From positions 33,419-97,418 of the forward strand of contig NZ_JAFLDT010000008.1 in assembly GCF_017302315.1 (NCBI RefSeq): 64,000 nucleotides of DNA, written 5' to 3'. Below are positions 1 to 7,879 of the stretch, piece after piece; positions within the stretch are counted from its first letter, which is position 1, and every line of letters starts with the position of its first letter. The DNA comes from Zoogloea sp. Its GTDB lineage: Bacteria; Pseudomonadota; Gammaproteobacteria; Burkholderiales; Rhodocyclaceae. The notes below the pieces were generated by a model. It was not told the origin of the DNA and did no database searches. It worked only from the letters and a program-made list of their open reading frames with translations. The translations under genes and the position numbers were made by a program.

Positions 1-12
1 GACGGGATCCAT
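1..12 (-). CDS. 5' end of an unknown gene, cut by the window edge
   Basis: Reading the minus strand, a near-perfect Shine-Dalgarno sequence GGAGGTG lies at 22-16, followed by two overlapping-phase ATG codons at 15-13 and 12-10. The second has the better spacing (5 bases) and starts Met-Asp-Pro-Val before the window ends. It sits about 70 bases downstream of the helicase stop on the same strand, so the two may be co-transcribed. Four codons are too few to identify a product. Confidence 0.45.
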
Positions 13-84
13 CATCACCTCCACGGGGTTGTAAGGCTTAGTCTAGTCTGGCCAAGTAGCTTGGAGAAGGCTGCGCCTGCCTCG

Positions 85-2181
85 TCAATCCCACATCGCC
101 CGCATCTTCGCTGCCAGATCAACCGCAGCCTGGCGGGTTTCATTCCGGGCGGCCGTCTGGATCTCGGCTTCGGGCCAGGTGATCTGTTCGAAGTGGGGGA
201 GCAGACGGTTGGGGATGAAGCGGCTGCGGCTGGCGTATACATGACGGTCGCCGGTGGCGGATTGACCCGAGACGTAGAAACGCTGGGGGATCAGCAGGTC
301 CAGGTGGTCCCGGGCGCGGGTCATGGCCACGTAGAGCAGGCGCATCTCTTCCTCGATCTCCCGCTCGCTGCCGGTGGCCAGGTCGGAAGGGAGGCAGCCA
401 TCCACCGTGTTGAGAATGCTCACCGCGGGCCATTCCCGGCCCTTGGCTGAGTGGATGGTGGACAGGATGAGGTAGTCCTCGTCGAGCAGGGGCTTGCCGG
501 ATTCGTCGCTGGTGGCGTCGGGCGGGTCGAGGGTGAGTTCGGTGAGGAAGCGCTCGCGGCTGGGGTAGGTGGCGGCGATGCGGGTGAGCTGCTGGATGTC
601 GGCCTTGCGTACCTCGTGGTCGTCATAGAGGCTCTCCATGCGGGTTTCGTACCAGTTGGCGATGTGTTCGAGGGGGGCCGGCCAGGCGGTGGAGGCGGCC
701 AGTTGCTCGACCATGCCGGCGAATGCCATCCAGCCCGGGCGGGCCGCGTCGGGGACCGGCTGCTCGGGGAGCAGGGCACAGCCGGGGGGCGCAGCCTGGA
801 CGTTGTCGAGGATGCGCCCGGCGATCTTCGGGCCGACGCCGGGCAGCAGCTGGATGGCGCGGAAGCCGGAAACCCGGTCGCGAGGGTTCTGGGCCCAGCG
901 CAGCACGGCCAGCAGATCCTTGATGTGGGCGGCCTCGAGAAACTTGAGCCCGCCGAACTTCACGAAGGGAATGTGACGCCGGGTCAGCTCGATCTCCAGT
1001 CGGGCACTGTGCTGCGCCGCCCGGAACAGCACCGCCTGCTGCTTGAGCTTGAGGCCTTCCTCCCGGCGGGCGAGGACCTGCTCCACCACACAGGCGGCCT
1101 GATCGGCCTCGTCGCGAATGCTTACAAGGCGCGGACGGGCGGCGGAGATCCGGTCGGTCCAGAGGTTCTTGCAATAGCGTTCGCGGGCCTGGTCGATGAC
1201 AGCGTTGGCGGCGGCGAGGATGGGCTGGGTGGAGCGGTAGTTGCGGTCGAGGGTGACCTGCCGGGCGGGCGGGTCGAAGTGCCCAGGAAAGTCGAGGATG
1301 TTGCGGATGTCGGCACCGCGGAAGCTGTAGATGCTCTGGGCGTCGTCGCCCACGACGGTGAGGCCGCGGCCGTCGGGCTTCATGGCCAGCAGGATGGCGG
1401 CCTGCAGGCGGTTGGTGTCCTGGTACTCATCCACCAGCACGTGGCTGAAGCGCTCGCCCACCTCCCGGGCCAGCGCGGGTTCGGACACCATCTGCGACCA
1501 GTAGAGCAGCAGGTCATCGTAGTCGAGCACCTGCTGGGCCTGTTTGGCCTTTACGTAGGCGCGGAACAGGGCCTTCAGGTCACCCTCCCAGCCCGCGTAC
1601 CAGGGAAAGCTGCCTAGGAGTACTTCCGTCAGGGGCGCGCGGGTATTCACGGCTGCCGAGTAGATGGCCAGGCAGGTGCCCTTGAGGGGGAAACGCTTGC
1701 CCTTTGCCGACAGCCTCAGTTCGTGACGCACCAGGTTCATCAGGTCGGCGGAGTCTTCCCGGTCGTGGATGGTGAAGGCCGGGTCGAGGCTGATGCGCCC
1801 GGCGAATTCCCGCAGCAGTCGGGCGCCGACGCTGTGAAAGGTGCCCGCCCACGGAAAACCGCCGCTGACCAGGCGGGCGTGGCGGGGGGAGACCTTGGCA
1901 GCGATGCGCTGCACGCGCCGGGTCATCTCGTCGGCGGCGCGCCGGGAGAAGGTCAGCAGCAGGATGCGCCCGGGGTCGGCACCCTGGGCCAGCAGGTGGG
2001 CGACCCGATGGGCAAGGGTATTGGTTTTGCCGGAGCCCGCGCCGGCAATGACCAGCAGCGGGCCGTCTTCCGCCCCGGTGCCGATGCCATGGAGCGCGGC
2101 ACTGCGCTGGGCATCGTTGAGGGTGTCGAGATAGGTGGGGCAGGCGGTCGGGGCCGCCGGGGGGCAGGACGGGGGGTGCAT
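85..2181 (-). CDS. UvrD/Rep-family ATP-dependent DNA helicase
   Basis: A superfamily 1A 3'-5' DNA helicase of 698 residues, close to the usual 670-720 of UvrD and Rep. Motif I (GAGSGKT) is at residues 47-53, motif II reads VDEYQDTN near residue 250, and motif III follows as VGDDAQSIYSFRGA. Near the C-terminus are TIHSAKGREWP (motif V) and VAMTRARD (motif VI). The ATG at 2181 is preceded by AGGAG at a good distance and by a TATAAA-like -10 about 20 bases upstream, so it probably has its own promoter. Family members unwind DNA in repair or at stalled forks. The sequence does not separate UvrD from Rep or a paralogue, so I give no symbol. Confidence 0.9.
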   Translation of the reverse strand: MHPPSCPPAAPTACPTYLDTLNDAQRSAALHGIGTGAEDGPLLVIAGAGSGKTNTLAHRVAHLLAQGADPGRILLLTFSRRAADEMTRRVQRIAAKVSPRHARLVSGGFPWAGTFHSVGARLLREFAGRISLDPAFTIHDREDSADLMNLVRHELRLSAKGKRFPLKGTCLAIYSAAVNTRAPLTEVLLGSFPWYAGWEGDLKALFRAYVKAKQAQQVLDYDDLLLYWSQMVSEPALAREVGERFSHVLVDEYQDTNRLQAAILLAMKPDGRGLTVVGDDAQSIYSFRGADIRNILDFPGHFDPPARQVTLDRNYRSTQPILAAANAVIDQARERYCKNLWTDRISAARPRLVSIRDEADQAACVVEQVLARREEGLKLKQQAVLFRAAQHSARLEIELTRRHIPFVKFGGLKFLEAAHIKDLLAVLRWAQNPRDRVSGFRAIQLLPGVGPKIAGRILDNVQAAPPGCALLPEQPVPDAARPGWMAFAGMVEQLAASTAWPAPLEHIANWYETRMESLYDDHEVRKADIQQLTRIAATYPSRERFLTELTLDPPDATSDESGKPLLDEDYLILSTIHSAKGREWPAVSILNTVDGCLPSDLATGSEREIEEEMRLLYVAMTRARDHLDLLIPQRFYVSGQSATGDRHVYASRSRFIPNRLLPHFEQITWPEAEIQTAARNETRQAAVDLAAKMRAMWD

Positions 2182-2233
2182 GGGCGCTCCTTTGCTGTTA
2201 TTTTATACAGCCAAGGAGCGCTGGTAAATCCAT

Positions 2234-2253
2234 GGGCGCACAGAAATGCGCCC
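2234..2253 (-). terminator. hairpin downstream of amtB
   Basis: A perfect 7-bp stem GGGCGCA/TGCGCCC with a 6-base loop lies in the 89-base gap between amtB and the helicase gene. The minus-strand side is not followed by a run of T, so it is at best a weak intrinsic terminator or a 3' end stabiliser. Confidence 0.35.
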
Positions 2254-2270
2254 GGGCGACGCTCAGGTGC

Positions 2271-3473
2271 TCACCAATGGGTTTCCCGGTCGGGTGTGGC
2301 GGTGATCTTGTGGATGGTCAGATCGGCGCCTTCGTACTCTTCTTCCGGATCCAGGCGGATGCCGATGGTGGCACGCAGCAGCCCATAGACAAGATAGCCG
2401 CCCGCCAGGGCGACGACGATGCCGCCCAGGGTGCCGATGAACTGCGCGGCCAGACTGACACCGCCCATGCCGCCCAAGGCCTTGGCACCGAAGATACCTG
2501 CGGCAATGCCGCCCCAGGCACCGCACAGGCCGTGCAGGGGCCACACACCGAGCACGTCATCGATCTTCCAGCGGTTCTGGGTGAGGGTGAATAGCTGGAC
2601 GAAGAGGCCGCCCGCCACCAGGCCGGTGATCAGGGCGCCGATGGGGTGCATCAGGTCGGAGCCGGCACACACGGCCACCAGACCGGCCAGAGGGCCGTTG
2701 TGGATGAAGCCCGGGTCATTCTTGCCCAGCACCATGGCAGCCATGGTGCCGCCGACCATTGCCATCAGGGAGTTGAGGGCCACCAGGCCGCTGATCTTGT
2801 CCAGGGTCTGGGCCGACATCACGTTGAAGCCGAACCAGCCCACGGTGAGGATCCAGGCGCCCAGGGCCAGGAAGGGGATGTTCGAGGGCGGATGGGCCGC
2901 CACGTTGCCGTCCTTGGTGTAGCGGCCGCGCCGGGCGCCCAGCAGTAGCACCGCGGGCAGGGCGATCCAGCCGCCGACGGCGTGCACCACCACCGAGCCG
3001 GCAAAGTCATGGAACTTGGCCCCGAAGGCGGCTTCCAGCCAGGGCTGGATGCCCAGGTTGTCGTTCCAGGCAATGCCCTCGAAGAACGGGTAGACAAAGC
3101 CCACCAGCAGGAAGGTGGCGATGCTCTGGGGGTGGAAGCGGGCGCGCTCGGCGATGCCACCGGAGATGATGGCCGGGATGGCTGCCGCAAAGGTGAGCAG
3201 GAAGAAGAACTTGACCATCTCGTAGCCACTCTTCTGGGACAGCACTTCGGCGCTGGCAAAGAAGTGGGCGCCGTAGGCCACGGTGTAGCCGATGAAGAAG
3301 TAGGCGAGGGCCGAGACGCCGAAATCCGTCAGGATCTTGACCAGGGCATTGACCTGGTTCTTCTTGCGAACGGTACCGAGTTCGAGAAAGGCAAAGCCGG
3401 CATGCATGGCCAGCACCATGATGGCGCCCAGCAGTACGAAGAGGACATTGCTGGCGTGATGTGTTTGCTCCAT
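2271..3473 (-). CDS. amtB: ammonium transporter AmtB
   Basis: An 11-helix Amt/Rh channel of 400 residues that moves ammonium across the inner membrane. The pore twin histidines are visible as H164 (in VVVHAVGGW) and H314 (in PLHGLCGAWGG), spaced exactly as H168 and H318 of E. coli AmtB, and the conserved Asp of HDFAG precedes the first. I chose the ATG at 3473 because GGAG sits 6-7 bases upstream. A longer reading from 3551 would run back through the promoter. There is no obvious cleavable signal peptide, unlike E. coli AmtB. The usual partner glnK is not adjacent: the upstream neighbour is a divergent pilin gene. A sigma-54 core and two NtrC-like sites upstream indicate induction under nitrogen limitation (inference). 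Confidence 0.95.
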   Translation of the reverse strand: MEQTHHASNVLFVLLGAIMVLAMHAGFAFLELGTVRKKNQVNALVKILTDFGVSALAYFFIGYTVAYGAHFFASAEVLSQKSGYEMVKFFFLLTFAAAIPAIISGGIAERARFHPQSIATFLLVGFVYPFFEGIAWNDNLGIQPWLEAAFGAKFHDFAGSVVVHAVGGWIALPAVLLLGARRGRYTKDGNVAAHPPSNIPFLALGAWILTVGWFGFNVMSAQTLDKISGLVALNSLMAMVGGTMAAMVLGKNDPGFIHNGPLAGLVAVCAGSDLMHPIGALITGLVAGGLFVQLFTLTQNRWKIDDVLGVWPLHGLCGAWGGIAAGIFGAKALGGMGGVSLAAQFIGTLGGIVVALAGGYLVYGLLRATIGIRLDPEEEYEGADLTIHKITATPDRETHW

Positions 3474-3500
3474 TTTGGGCTCCGGAAACGAAGCGAGGCA

Positions 3501-3520
3501 CCAAGCAGGTGCCATGCCAA
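3501..3520 (-). promoter_or_regulatory. sigma-54 promoter of amtB
   Basis: On the minus strand TTGGCATGGC-ACC-TGCTT matches the -24/-12 consensus, with GG (3518-3517) and GC (3506-3505) separated by exactly 10 bases. The predicted start of transcription is near 3494, which leaves a short leader containing the GGAG that serves amtB. Spacing and position fit; activity is inferred. Confidence 0.75.
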
Positions 3521-3580
3521 TCCTGCTTCGAAAGAAACGCTTTAGAAACAAAGCGATTTACAATGCATGGCTAAAATAGA

Positions 3581-3597
3581 TGCACCATAATCGTGCT
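3581..3597. promoter_or_regulatory. NtrC-like enhancer site, promoter-proximal
   Basis: TGCACC-ATAAT-CGTGCT resembles the NtrC site TGCACC-N5-GGTGCA, with one perfect half and GTGC in the other. It is centred about 95 bases upstream of the predicted amtB start, a normal enhancer position. Confidence 0.6.
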
Positions 3598-3610
3598 TTT
3601 TTATGGCAAT

Positions 3611-3627
3611 GGCACCTATATGGTGCG
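3611..3627. promoter_or_regulatory. NtrC-like enhancer site, promoter-distal
   Basis: GGCACC-TATAT-GGTGCG is a symmetrical match to TGCACC-N5-GGTGCA except for the outermost base pair. Its centre is 30 bp, about three helical turns, from that of the proximal site. This is the same-face arrangement expected for cooperative NtrC dimers. Confidence 0.65.
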
Positions 3628-3705
3628 CAATGGCTGTCTCGTCGTGGAATGGTGGGCGTCGTGTTTCCTGTGCTCCGCAAGGGCATGCCTGCCGCATTTG
3701 GGCAT

Positions 3706-3732
3706 GGCAGGTGACGCAATGCGTCACCTGCC
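3706..3732. repeat. 12-bp perfect inverted repeat between amtB and pilA
   Basis: GGCAGGTGACGC and GCGTCACCTGCC are perfect inverted copies separated by AAT. It lies about 100 bp upstream of the pilin sigma-54 promoter and about 210 bp upstream of the amtB start. No T-run follows on either strand, so it does not look like an intrinsic terminator. It could be an operator or an RNA hairpin; I cannot assign a binding protein. Confidence 0.7.
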
Positions 3733-3824
3733 AAAGTTTGAGAGGCTTGTGTTCCGTGCCGATGAGGCAGGCTTGTGGTTTTAGATGATTGATAAATAAG
3801 GAGTTACATCTTTTTTCGTCAGCT

Positions 3825-3840
3825 TGGCACGGGGGTTGCA
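3825..3840 (+). promoter_or_regulatory. sigma-54 promoter of the pilin gene
   Basis: TGGCACG-GGGG-TTGCA is an almost perfect -24/-12 element, with GG at 3826-3827 and GC at 3838-3839, 10 bases apart. Start of transcription is expected near 3851, about 70 bases before the pilin ATG. Type IV pilin genes are classically driven by sigma-54 and the response regulator PilR; no pilS or pilR is in the window. Confidence 0.85.
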
Positions 3841-3919
3841 ATACGTTCCACATCGGATGCCGATATGCAGATCCGAAATGCTCCAAACCCATATTCAGCC
3901 GTTCATAGGAGATGTCATC

Positions 3920-4342
3920 ATGAAAAAGCAAGCTCAAGCCGGTTTTACCCTGATCGAACTGATGATCGTTGTGGCGATCATCGGCATTCTGGCGGCTGTT
4001 GCCGTGCCCCAGTATCAGGACTACGTGGCGAAGTCCAAGTGGAGCGCTGCGTTGGCTGAGGTTTCCTCCGGTCAGAAGCTGATCGAAACCGAACTGTCCC
4101 GTAATTCCGCTCTGACCAATGCTGAAGCGATGACTGCCTCGGGCATGCAGGCCACTACGGGCAATTGTGGCCTTGCTGCCACCAACGCCGCTGGTGTTGC
4201 GACCTTCATCTGCACCATCAATAGCGGTCCCGCCCCCGTCAACGGTAAGACGATTACATGGAGTCGTACGGCCGCGGGCGTCTGGAGCTGTGCCTCCAAT
4301 GCTGCAGTCAAGTACACTAGCCCTGGCTGTCCGGGTGTGTAA
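3920..4342 (+). CDS. pilA: type IV major pilin precursor (PilA/PilE type)
   Basis: A 140-residue prepilin. The short leader MKKQAQAG ends in Gly8, followed by Phe9 and the hydrophobic helix [18 protein letters not shown]. Glu13 (Glu5 of the mature protein) is present, as needed for assembly and N-methylation, so PilD-type cleavage gives a mature subunit of 132 residues. Cysteines at 83, 98, 124 and 137 could form two disulphides, the last pair closing the C-terminal D-loop. The ATG at 3920 is chosen for AGGAG 8 bases upstream; an upstream TTG at 3824 lies inside the sigma-54 promoter and cannot be used. The gene stands alone between its promoter and a strong terminator. Confidence 0.93.
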   Translation: MKKQAQAGFTLIELMIVVAIIGILAAVAVPQYQDYVAKSKWSAALAEVSSGQKLIETELSRNSALTNAEAMTASGMQATTGNCGLAATNAAGVATFICTINSGPAPVNGKTITWSRTAAGVWSCASNAAVKYTSPGCPGV

Positions 4343-4387
4343 CGGAAATTGATCTGACCCGGGCTTGATTTCCCGGGTTGCAGATTC

Positions 4388-4431
4388 GGCCAAAAGCCCT
4401 GCAGAGTGATCTGCGGGGCTTTTGGCCTTTT
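4388..4431 (+). terminator. intrinsic terminator after pilA
   Basis: A long hairpin, GGCCAAAAGCCC...GGGGCTTTTGGCC with an inner TGCAGA/TCTGC stem, is followed directly by TTTT. It isolates the pilin transcript from ampD, which starts 36 bases later. Confidence 0.85.
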
Positions 4432-4466
4432 GTGGCTATTTTTACGACCTTGTTTTCAGGCCGAAC

Positions 4467-5087
4467 ATGCCCGATCCACGTCTGATTCCCTCTCCCAACG
4501 CTGATGCCCGTCCCGATGGCGTTTTGCCCGAGCTCATCATCATCCATGCCATCAGCCTGCCTCCCGATCGTTTTGGTGGCCTGGGCGTTGAGCAGCTCTT
4601 CACCAACCGTCTCGATCCGGCCGGGCATCCTTACTACGCGCAGATCCACATGCTCAGGGTGTCGGCCCACTACTTCATCCGGCGTACCGGCGAGCTGATC
4701 CAGTTCGTTGCACCCGAACTGCGCGCCTGGCACGCGGGGGTTTCGTCCTGGGGTGGACGGGAGCGCTGCAACGACTTCTCCATCGGTATTGAACTGGAGG
4801 GGTGCGATACGCTGCCCTTCGAGCCGATCCAGTACGAGACCCTTGCCGGGCTGCTGGCCGACCTGTGCGCGCGTTTTCCGGTTGCAGGAATCACCGGCCA
4901 TTCCAACATCGCGCCCGGGCGCAAGACCGATCCTGGCCCATGGTTCTCATGGGGGCATCTGCGGCGTCTGCTGGCCGATGCCGGGCATGGCGAAGTGGGG
5001 CAGATGGTTGAACCGGAGGATGCTGCCGACCCCGCTGACGATGCCTTTCTGCGTTGGCCATTTCCAGTCACGGCGCGGCCTGGCTAG
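4467..5087 (+). CDS. ampD: 1,6-anhydro-N-acetylmuramyl-L-alanine amidase AmpD
   Basis: A cytoplasmic zinc amidase of 206 residues that removes the peptide from 1,6-anhydromuropeptides during murein recycling. The family's zinc ligands are H27, H145 and D155, with catalytic E109 in SIGIELEG and K153 in GRKTDPG. The spacings match Citrobacter AmpD (H34, E116, H154, K162, D164). The ATG at 4467 gives the expected N-terminus; an earlier ATG at 4422 lies in the pilin terminator. The Shine-Dalgarno is weak (CAGG). There is no signal peptide, consistent with cytosolic recycling. The next gene is a lytic transglycosylase, which makes the kind of product AmpD degrades, though the long gap suggests separate transcription. 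Confidence 0.95.
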   Translation: MPDPRLIPSPNADARPDGVLPELIIIHAISLPPDRFGGLGVEQLFTNRLDPAGHPYYAQIHMLRVSAHYFIRRTGELIQFVAPELRAWHAGVSSWGGRERCNDFSIGIELEGCDTLPFEPIQYETLAGLLADLCARFPVAGITGHSNIAPGRKTDPGPWFSWGHLRRLLADAGHGEVGQMVEPEDAADPADDAFLRWPFPVTARPG

Positions 5088-5582
5088 GGGTGACGGGTCG
5101 GTTTCGGAAAGCCGCTTGGGGCCTGGCTTTGCGCCGGGAGAGATGCGGAGGACAACATGCTGCGGGGCTTTGCGGGAATGTCATTGGAATCCGTTTGAAA
5201 GGGCTTCGAGATGCCCCGGTTTGACAAAACCCAGTCGAATCAATAGAATGCGATTTGTGTGCAGTGCAGCACGCATAAATTTTGTTACACGTCGGTGTCG
5301 AAGCCGTCGCATGGCCGGGCCTCTTCCCTCCGGCTACTGACCGTCCCAAGGTCTGGTTTCGATACTATTTTTTGGCACGCTGTCTGGTTGCGTCAGCGTG
5401 TTTGGATCAACCCCTGGCGACCTGGCTTTTGATTGCCGTCGGCCGTATTTCAGGCTGATGAGTTGAACCCGACTCTGCATTTCCAGGGCTGTCGGGCGAT
5501 ACAAGCGGATTCTCCGTGCCCCTGTTTTCAGGCACGGGTTTGCGTGGGCATTCACGGGCCGTGGCCACAGAAAGGAGAGCCC
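5088..5582 (+). other. 495-base gene-free stretch with long leader upstream of the transglycosylase gene
   Basis: No supported gene. It holds a strong promoter at 5221-5249 and a leader of roughly 325 bases before the next ATG. Within the leader a stem CCGTGCC/GGCACGG (5514-5520 with 5531-5537) is the clearest structure. I recognise no riboswitch class. A candidate TGGCACG at about 5375 is not followed by TTGC at the right spacing. The leader could be a regulatory 5' UTR or contain a small RNA. Confidence 0.5.
5221..5249 (+). promoter_or_regulatory. sigma-70 promoter
   Basis: A consensus -35 TTGACA (5221-5226) and a -10 TAGAAT (5244-5249) are separated by 17 bases. The nearest downstream gene on this strand is the transglycosylase at 5583, so the transcript would begin with a leader of about 325 bases. 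Confidence 0.75.
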
Positions 5583-6284
5583 ATGTTCGCAACTCGTATC
5601 GCGAAGTACGCACGTCACGCGGCTTCATTCATGCTTCATTTCGCCCACGGCGGTCTTCTCGTCGCTGGCCTGATCGTTACCCTTTTCGTGGCGTCCCGTA
5701 TCGCCAATCATGGTATCCAGGGGCTTTCCCTGGGTAGTTTCACCGAAGATCCTGCCATCACCGCGATGGTGGAAGACGCTGAGCCGGAGTTGGTTCAAGT
5801 CGTCGAAAGCCCCTCCGCCAAGCTGAGCCCAGACCTGCAACGGGTCAAGATCTATATCGCCAAACGCTATCAGGTCTCTGCCGTGGCTCTTGAGCCCCTG
5901 CTGGCCTCGGCCCAGCAGACCGGGCGCAATATCGGTGTCGATCCCTTGTTGCTGGTGGCCGTGATGGCCATCGAGTCGCGCTTCAATCCCTTCGCCGAAA
6001 GCCCGATGGGCGCCCAGGGCCTGATGCAGATCATCCCCAAGTGGCACCCGGACAAGGTGGACGTCAAGTCTGATCGGGCTGCCCTGTTTGATCCCGACAC
6101 CAATATCCGTGTCGGCGCTCAAGTGCTCAAGGAGTACATCCAGACCACCGGGTCGGTTGAGCGTGCCCTGCAGCAATACAATGGTTCCAGTGACCCTGCG
6201 ACGCCCTACGCCAACAAGGTGATGGCCGTGAAGGCTGCACTGGCCCAGGCGGCGCGCAGTAGTGGCCGGTTTGTTGGCGCCTGA
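5583..6284 (+). CDS. membrane-anchored lytic transglycosylase (SLT domain)
   Basis: 233 residues. A hydrophobic segment at about 22-40 probably anchors the protein in the inner membrane with the rest in the periplasm. The C-terminal half is an SLT/goose-lysozyme-type fold, with catalytic E131 in AIESRFNPFAES and the motif MGAQGLMQI. Such enzymes cleave the MurNAc-GlcNAc bond of peptidoglycan to give 1,6-anhydro products. The start at 5583 has a perfect AAGGAGAG ribosome binding site; an in-frame extension to 5433 lacks one. A strong terminator follows, so it is monocistronic. Members of this group are often found near secretion or pilus genes, but its specific role is not evident. Confidence 0.85.
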   Translation: MFATRIAKYARHAASFMLHFAHGGLLVAGLIVTLFVASRIANHGIQGLSLGSFTEDPAITAMVEDAEPELVQVVESPSAKLSPDLQRVKIYIAKRYQVSAVALEPLLASAQQTGRNIGVDPLLLVAVMAIESRFNPFAESPMGAQGLMQIIPKWHPDKVDVKSDRAALFDPDTNIRVGAQVLKEYIQTTGSVERALQQYNGSSDPATPYANKVMAVKAALAQAARSSGRFVGA

Positions 6285-6314
6285 CGCGCGCTACATACCG
6301 GGGGAGGCAAAAGG

Positions 6315-6338
6315 CCCGCCGCGATTGGCGGGTTTTTT
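6315..6338 (+). terminator. intrinsic terminator after the transglycosylase gene
   Basis: Stem CCCGCC/GGCGGG with a 6-base loop, followed by TTTTTT. Confidence 0.9.
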
Positions 6339-6571
6339 GCGTTCGTGCTGAGCCCACGCAGCTCACCGTACCCCTTTTGTGCTTGAGATTCCCCGCGTGA
6401 AGCGGGGCCGTTTGCCAGGATTTCTTCACGAGCTTCGAGCCGGGAAACGAAAATCCAAAAGCGAGCGCCGTCGAGCATGGGCGTCCGCGGGCTGCCCGTA
6501 CGGTTGTCCGTGCCAAGCCGCACCTGCCCGGCTCCGGTATCATGGCGGTCTTGTTAACTTGTGGCGTGGCA

Positions 6572-7219
6572 ATGGAACTGCTCACTCAATTCATCGACAT
6601 CATCCTGCATCTGGACGTGCATCTGGCTGCCCTGACGGCCCAGTACGGCACCTGGATCTACGTGATCCTCTTTCTGATCATCTTCTGTGAGACCGGTCTG
6701 GTGGTGTTTCCTTTCCTTCCGGGTGACTCGCTGCTGTTCGTGGCGGGGGCCCTGGCGGCCACAGGTGGAATGGACATCTATGTACTCTGTGGCGTGCTGC
6801 TCGCGGCGGCGGTGCTGGGCGACAACACCAACTACTGGATCGGCCATTCCATCGGCCCCAAGGTGTTCCGCTGGGAGAACTCCCGCCTGTTCAACCGTGC
6901 AGCCTTCGACAAGACCCACGCGTACTTCGAGTCTCACGGTGGCAAGACGATCATCATTGCCCGATTCCTGCCCCTGCTGCGTACCTTTGCGCCCTTCGTG
7001 GCCGGCGTGGCGCGGATGACCTACAGCCGCTTCGTGGCCCTTGATTTCCTGGGGGGCTGCATCTGGATCTTTTCGCTGACCTGGCTTGGCTACGGTTTCG
7101 GCAACATGCCCGTGGTCAAGAAGAATCTGTCGGTGGTGATCCTTGGCATCATCGCCATCTCGCTGATCCCGATCTTCCTGGGCTGGCTGAAGAGCCGCCG
7201 TGCCCCTGCGGCGGGTTGA
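6572..7219 (+). CDS. dedA: DedA-family inner membrane protein
   Basis: A polytopic protein of 215 residues very similar to the E. coli DedA pattern: VHLAAL..YGTWIY near the N-terminus, CETGLVVFPFLPGDSLLF, then GDNTNYWIGHSIG and the arginine motif ARFLPLLRTFAPFVAG. The acidic and arginine residues are those shown to be essential in E. coli members. DedA proteins belong to the SNARE-associated/VTT group and are implicated in lipid carrier or phospholipid flipping and envelope homeostasis. I prefer the ATG at 6572, which gives the family N-terminus MELLTQ; an ATG at 6542 adds ten residues. purN starts eight bases after the stop, suggesting co-transcription. Confidence 0.9.
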   Translation: MELLTQFIDIILHLDVHLAALTAQYGTWIYVILFLIIFCETGLVVFPFLPGDSLLFVAGALAATGGMDIYVLCGVLLAAAVLGDNTNYWIGHSIGPKVFRWENSRLFNRAAFDKTHAYFESHGGKTIIIARFLPLLRTFAPFVAGVARMTYSRFVALDFLGGCIWIFSLTWLGYGFGNMPVVKKNLSVVILGIIAISLIPIFLGWLKSRRAPAAG

Positions 7220-7227
7220 GGTCGAGC

Positions 7228-7872
7228 ATGAAGAACGTCGTCATTCTCATCTCCGGTCGTGGCAGCAACATGGAGGCGATTGTCCGGGCGCAGATTCCCG
7301 GTGCCCACATCGCAGCCGTCATTTCCAATCGGCCGGATGCCGCCGGCCTCGAATTTGCTGTCCGCCATGGCATCCAGGCCCGGGTTGTTGACCACAAGGC
7401 CTATCCGAGTCGGGATGCCTTCGATGCGGCCCTGGCCGAGCTTGTCGATACCCTATCTCCTGACCTGGTGGTGCTTGCCGGTTTCATGCGGGTGCTGACC
7501 GATGGGTTCGTCAATCGCTATGCGGGCCGCTTGCTCAACATCCATCCCAGCCTGCTGCCGTCCTTTCCGGGGCTGCACACCCATCGCCGGGCCCTGGAGG
7601 CTGGCGTGCGGGTTCATGGTACGACGGTGCATTTTGTGACGCCGACTCTGGATTGCGGTCCGGTGGTGATCCAGGCCGCAGTGCCGGTGCTGGCCGATGA
7701 CGACGAAGACAGCCTTGCTGCCCGCGTGCTGGCCCAGGAGCATCGCATCTACCCGCAAGCCGTGCGCTGGTTTGTCGAGGGCCGGCTGGCCGTTACCGAA
7801 GCTGGCCGGGTAAAGGTGACGGGGGAGTCTGCAGGGCCTGATGGCTGGACGGTACCGCCGGTAGAGGCCTGA
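7228..7872 (+). CDS. purN: phosphoribosylglycinamide formyltransferase PurN
   Basis: A 214-residue enzyme that transfers a formyl group from 10-formyltetrahydrofolate to GAR in purine synthesis. The phosphate-binding loop SGRGSNME is near the N-terminus. The catalytic set is clear: the Asn and His in LLNIHPSLLPSFPG, the following H in VHGTTVHFV, and the Asp in LDCGPVVIQ. The ATG at 7228 has GAGG about 8 bases upstream. It sits between dedA and a DUF3108 gene with tiny gaps, so these three are probably one operon; purN next to a DUF3108 gene is a recurring betaproteobacterial arrangement. Confidence 0.96.
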   Translation: MKNVVILISGRGSNMEAIVRAQIPGAHIAAVISNRPDAAGLEFAVRHGIQARVVDHKAYPSRDAFDAALAELVDTLSPDLVVLAGFMRVLTDGFVNRYAGRLLNIHPSLLPSFPGLHTHRRALEAGVRVHGTTVHFVTPTLDCGPVVIQAAVPVLADDDEDSLAARVLAQEHRIYPQAVRWFVEGRLAVTEAGRVKVTGESAGPDGWTVPPVEA

Positions 7873-7879
7873 GTTGTCG

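Noticed and set aside
3542-4393. Minus-strand open frame covering the amtB-pilA gap and the pilin gene
   Set aside because: It overlaps both sigma-54 promoters and the pilin gene and has no recognisable domain or ribosome binding site.
5373-5395. Possible sigma-54 promoter TGGCACG followed by TTGC
   Set aside because: Spacing between the elements is eight bases instead of four, so GG and GC are not 10 apart.
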